A stretch of DNA of 64,000 bases from Pseudomonas sediminis. GTDB lineage: Bacteria; Pseudomonadota; Gammaproteobacteria; Pseudomonadales; Pseudomonadaceae. The notes under the pieces are model-generated. The model did no database searches, was not told the DNA's origin, and was given only the letters and a program-made list of their open reading frames with translations. The stretch is taken from NCBI RefSeq assembly GCF_039555755.1, contig NZ_CP154631.1:434001-498000 (forward strand). The letters run 5' to 3'. Below, one piece after another: positions 62,426-64,000 of this stretch (position 1 is its first letter; each line of letters opens with the position of its first letter). Made by a program: the position numbers and the translations under genes.

Positions 62426-64000
62426 ATGCCAAAGCCCACCCGCAAATCCGGCCCCCACAGTCAAGACACATGCCCGCTGGCTATAGCGTGGATGTTCAAG
62501 TTGATGCTCGACTGTTCTGGCCATCGTGGCTTTATCAACCACTGCTGCTTCAGTGATGATGATGTCGCCCGTGAGCTGGGGGTCTACTGGCTGATTGAAG
62601 ATGACGACAGTGATGATGAAGACGCGGTGCCGGTACCGGTCTTTCTCACCCATAGATCCGGGCCCTCAAAAAAAGCGCGCAAACCTAGCTTCCACGAACG
62701 CACGCTGGCCGCGCTGCGTGCGGAGCGCAAGCTTTTCGACAAAGCCTTCCCTAACCCCTCACTGCCAGACAACCTCCAGGCAAATCTGGAGAACCTCGCG
62801 CGGCTAATTGGCCTGGATGAAATTGAGCAGAAGCTGATCGGCTTCTGCTCACTGATGAATACGGACACTCTGCTGGACGACTGCTGCAACCAGCTCGGCT
62901 ACATCGGCTTTAACCGCCTCACGAGGATTCTGAGCATCCTGCTGGACGTCCCGCAGAATGACATTCGCGTGCGGCTTTCGGCAGAGGGTCGTCTGGTGCA
63001 GTCGGGCTTGATTGAAACCAACCTGCGCAGCAGTGCGCGAAATCACCTGTCTGATTTGCTGGGCTTTAACAACAAAGACCTGCTGTTTTCAGTACGTCAC
63101 CATCAGGGCAGTGCCATCGGACTCTTTCAGAGCGCCTTTCGTCCCGCCCCTGATAGCGTGTTGCGTGCCGACGACTTTACCCACCTCAGTGTGCCCCTGA
63201 GTATCGCCCGCCCCTATCTGCAACAGGTACTGGAGGAGAAGAAGCTGGGGGTGAACATTCTGATCTACGGCCCGCCCGGCACAGGCAAGAGTCAGCTCAC
63301 CCGCATGCTGGCAAACGAACTATGCGCCGAGCTCTATGAGATTGCCTGCACGGATAACAATGGCGACCCGATTGATCGCCGCGGACGGCTGTGCGCCCTT
63401 CGCTCAGCGATGTGCGTACTCGGCCAGCAAAAGACGCTGCTGGTGCTGGATGAGATTGAAGACCTGTTCAGTGGCAGCAGCGAGCTGGCCATGCTGGCGG
63501 GCCAGGAGCGGCAGAAGGGCTGGATCAATCGCATGCTGGAGGAGAACCCCATCCCCTGCTTCTGGCTCACCAATAACATCCATGCCCTGGACAATGCCTA
63601 TATTCGGCGTTTCGACCTTGTTCTCAGGCTGGAAAACCCGCCGCGGCGACAGCGTGAGAACATCATTCGCAGCGCCAGCCACAATCGGCTCAGCCAGCCG
63701 TTGATCGACAAGCTGGCGAACCATGAACAGTTGATGCCAGCCGTCATCACACGGGCGATGAGCGTGGCGAGTATTCAGGATCAGACAAACGCGACCAATC
63801 TGGACACCACTGTTGAGTTCCTGGTCAATGCCACGCTGCAAGCCCAGGGCTTTCCGCGTCTTGGCCAGGGTCGCATGCAGACCTTGCCTGCGTTTTACAG
63901 CCCAGAACTGGCCAATACCGATGTACCGCTCGATCAGCTCTTAGGTGGGCTGCGTAATCATGGCGAAGCGCGCCTGTGCTTTTACGGCCCTCCCGGTACC
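62426..64000 (+). CDS. Tandem AAA ATPase, 3' end outside window
   Basis: 525 codons are visible from ATG 62426 (AAAGGAG ahead). The first 250 residues are helical, with an acidic patch (IEDDDSDDEDAVPVPV). A first AAA domain has Walker A IYGPPGTGKSQLTRML near residue 280, Walker B TLLVLDEIEDLF near 340, WLTNNIHALDNAYIRRFDLV (sensor 1 and Arg finger) and a lid. A second AAA domain begins at the very edge (CFYGPPGT). Two AAA modules in one chain suggest a CDC48/SpoVK-like remodelling ATPase. Being downstream of the WYL-regulated locus, it is a candidate defence component, but its function is not known. Confidence 0.85.
   Translation, partial: MPKPTRKSGPHSQDTCPLAIAWMFKLMLDCSGHRGFINHCCFSDDDVARELGVYWLIEDDDSDDEDAVPVPVFLTHRSGPSKKARKPSFHERTLAALRAERKLFDKAFPNPSLPDNLQANLENLARLIGLDEIEQKLIGFCSLMNTDTLLDDCCNQLGYIGFNRLTRILSILLDVPQNDIRVRLSAEGRLVQSGLIETNLRSSARNHLSDLLGFNNKDLLFSVRHHQGSAIGLFQSAFRPAPDSVLRADDFTHLSVPLSIARPYLQQVLEEKKLGVNILIYGPPGTGKSQLTRMLANELCAELYEIACTDNNGDPIDRRGRLCALRSAMCVLGQQKTLLVLDEIEDLFSGSSELAMLAGQERQKGWINRMLEENPIPCFWLTNNIHALDNAYIRRFDLVLRLENPPRRQRENIIRSASHNRLSQPLIDKLANHEQLMPAVITRAMSVASIQDQTNATNLDTTVEFLVNATLQAQGFPRLGQGRMQTLPAFYSPELANTDVPLDQLLGGLRNHGEARLCFYGPPGT

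Overview
The window reads as an accessory-rich chromosomal stretch of a Pseudomonas-type gammaproteobacterium. The support is a standard ssrA (tmRNA) gene with a Pseudomonas-like tag, REP-like 'TAGGAGC' repeats, IS21, IS66 and IS5-type elements, NrtR-type NAD control, and very dense sensor-kinase and c-di-GMP content. No species call is possible from the sequence alone.

Layout. (1) 1-2.7 kb: chromosomal flank with a Cache/PAS sensor kinase running off the left edge, then ssrA. (2) 2.7-39.7 kb: probably one integrated island. A P4-type tyrosine integrase sits beside the ssrA 3' end. The 10-bp box GGCATTCCAA occurs near both proposed ends, and an imperfect copy of the ssrA 3' end lies at 39728-39749. 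The island carries a REC-HDOD regulator. Next comes a six-gene operon with almost every gene overlapping the next: four sensor kinases, a lone receiver, and an Hpt-REC-REC-GGDEF cyclase. A plasmid/ICE-like module follows (DUF932, YqaJ nuclease, RadC-like, XRE), then an IS-scarred zone, then P4-satellite-like genes (YagK/YfjJ-Gp2, AlpA). (3) Within this island an IS21 element (22947-32659) has its istB split in two by a 7.1-kb very GC-rich segment. That segment has an IS5-type element at its right end and is flanked by CTAG duplications. It carries a broken nicotinamidase gene, nrtR, a cupredoxin-like protein, a GGDEF/EAL protein, a DUF3034-like outer-membrane protein and a truncated-haemoglobin lipoprotein. 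The IS21 itself lies between two truncated genes without a visible target duplication. (4) 39.8-43.8 kb: two unusual large tyrosine recombinases, the second with its own promoter and operator-like palindromes. (5) 43.86-44.31 kb: a non-coding array of about 20 TGCGACAC/TGTCGCA boxes in strictly alternating orientation at 16-bp steps, followed by hairpins. (6) 45.0-59.4 kb: a minus-strand defence operon in the order hsdM-hsdS-mcrB-mcrC-(DUF4011/helicase/Vsr/DUF3320)-hsdR, so an McrBC pair and an Hhe-like helicase-nuclease lie inside a type I restriction-modification system. (7) 59.6-64.0 kb: an M15-like protein, a small membrane/coiled-coil protein, a BrxR/CapW-like WYL repressor with an 18-bp perfect palindrome upstream, a small unknown gene, a Sir2 remnant, and a tandem AAA ATPase cut by the right edge.

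How it fits together. The first island combines signalling cargo with mobility functions. The second looks like a defence island whose recombinases and phased box array sit at its border. The WYL protein is the obvious candidate to keep the defence genes under control.
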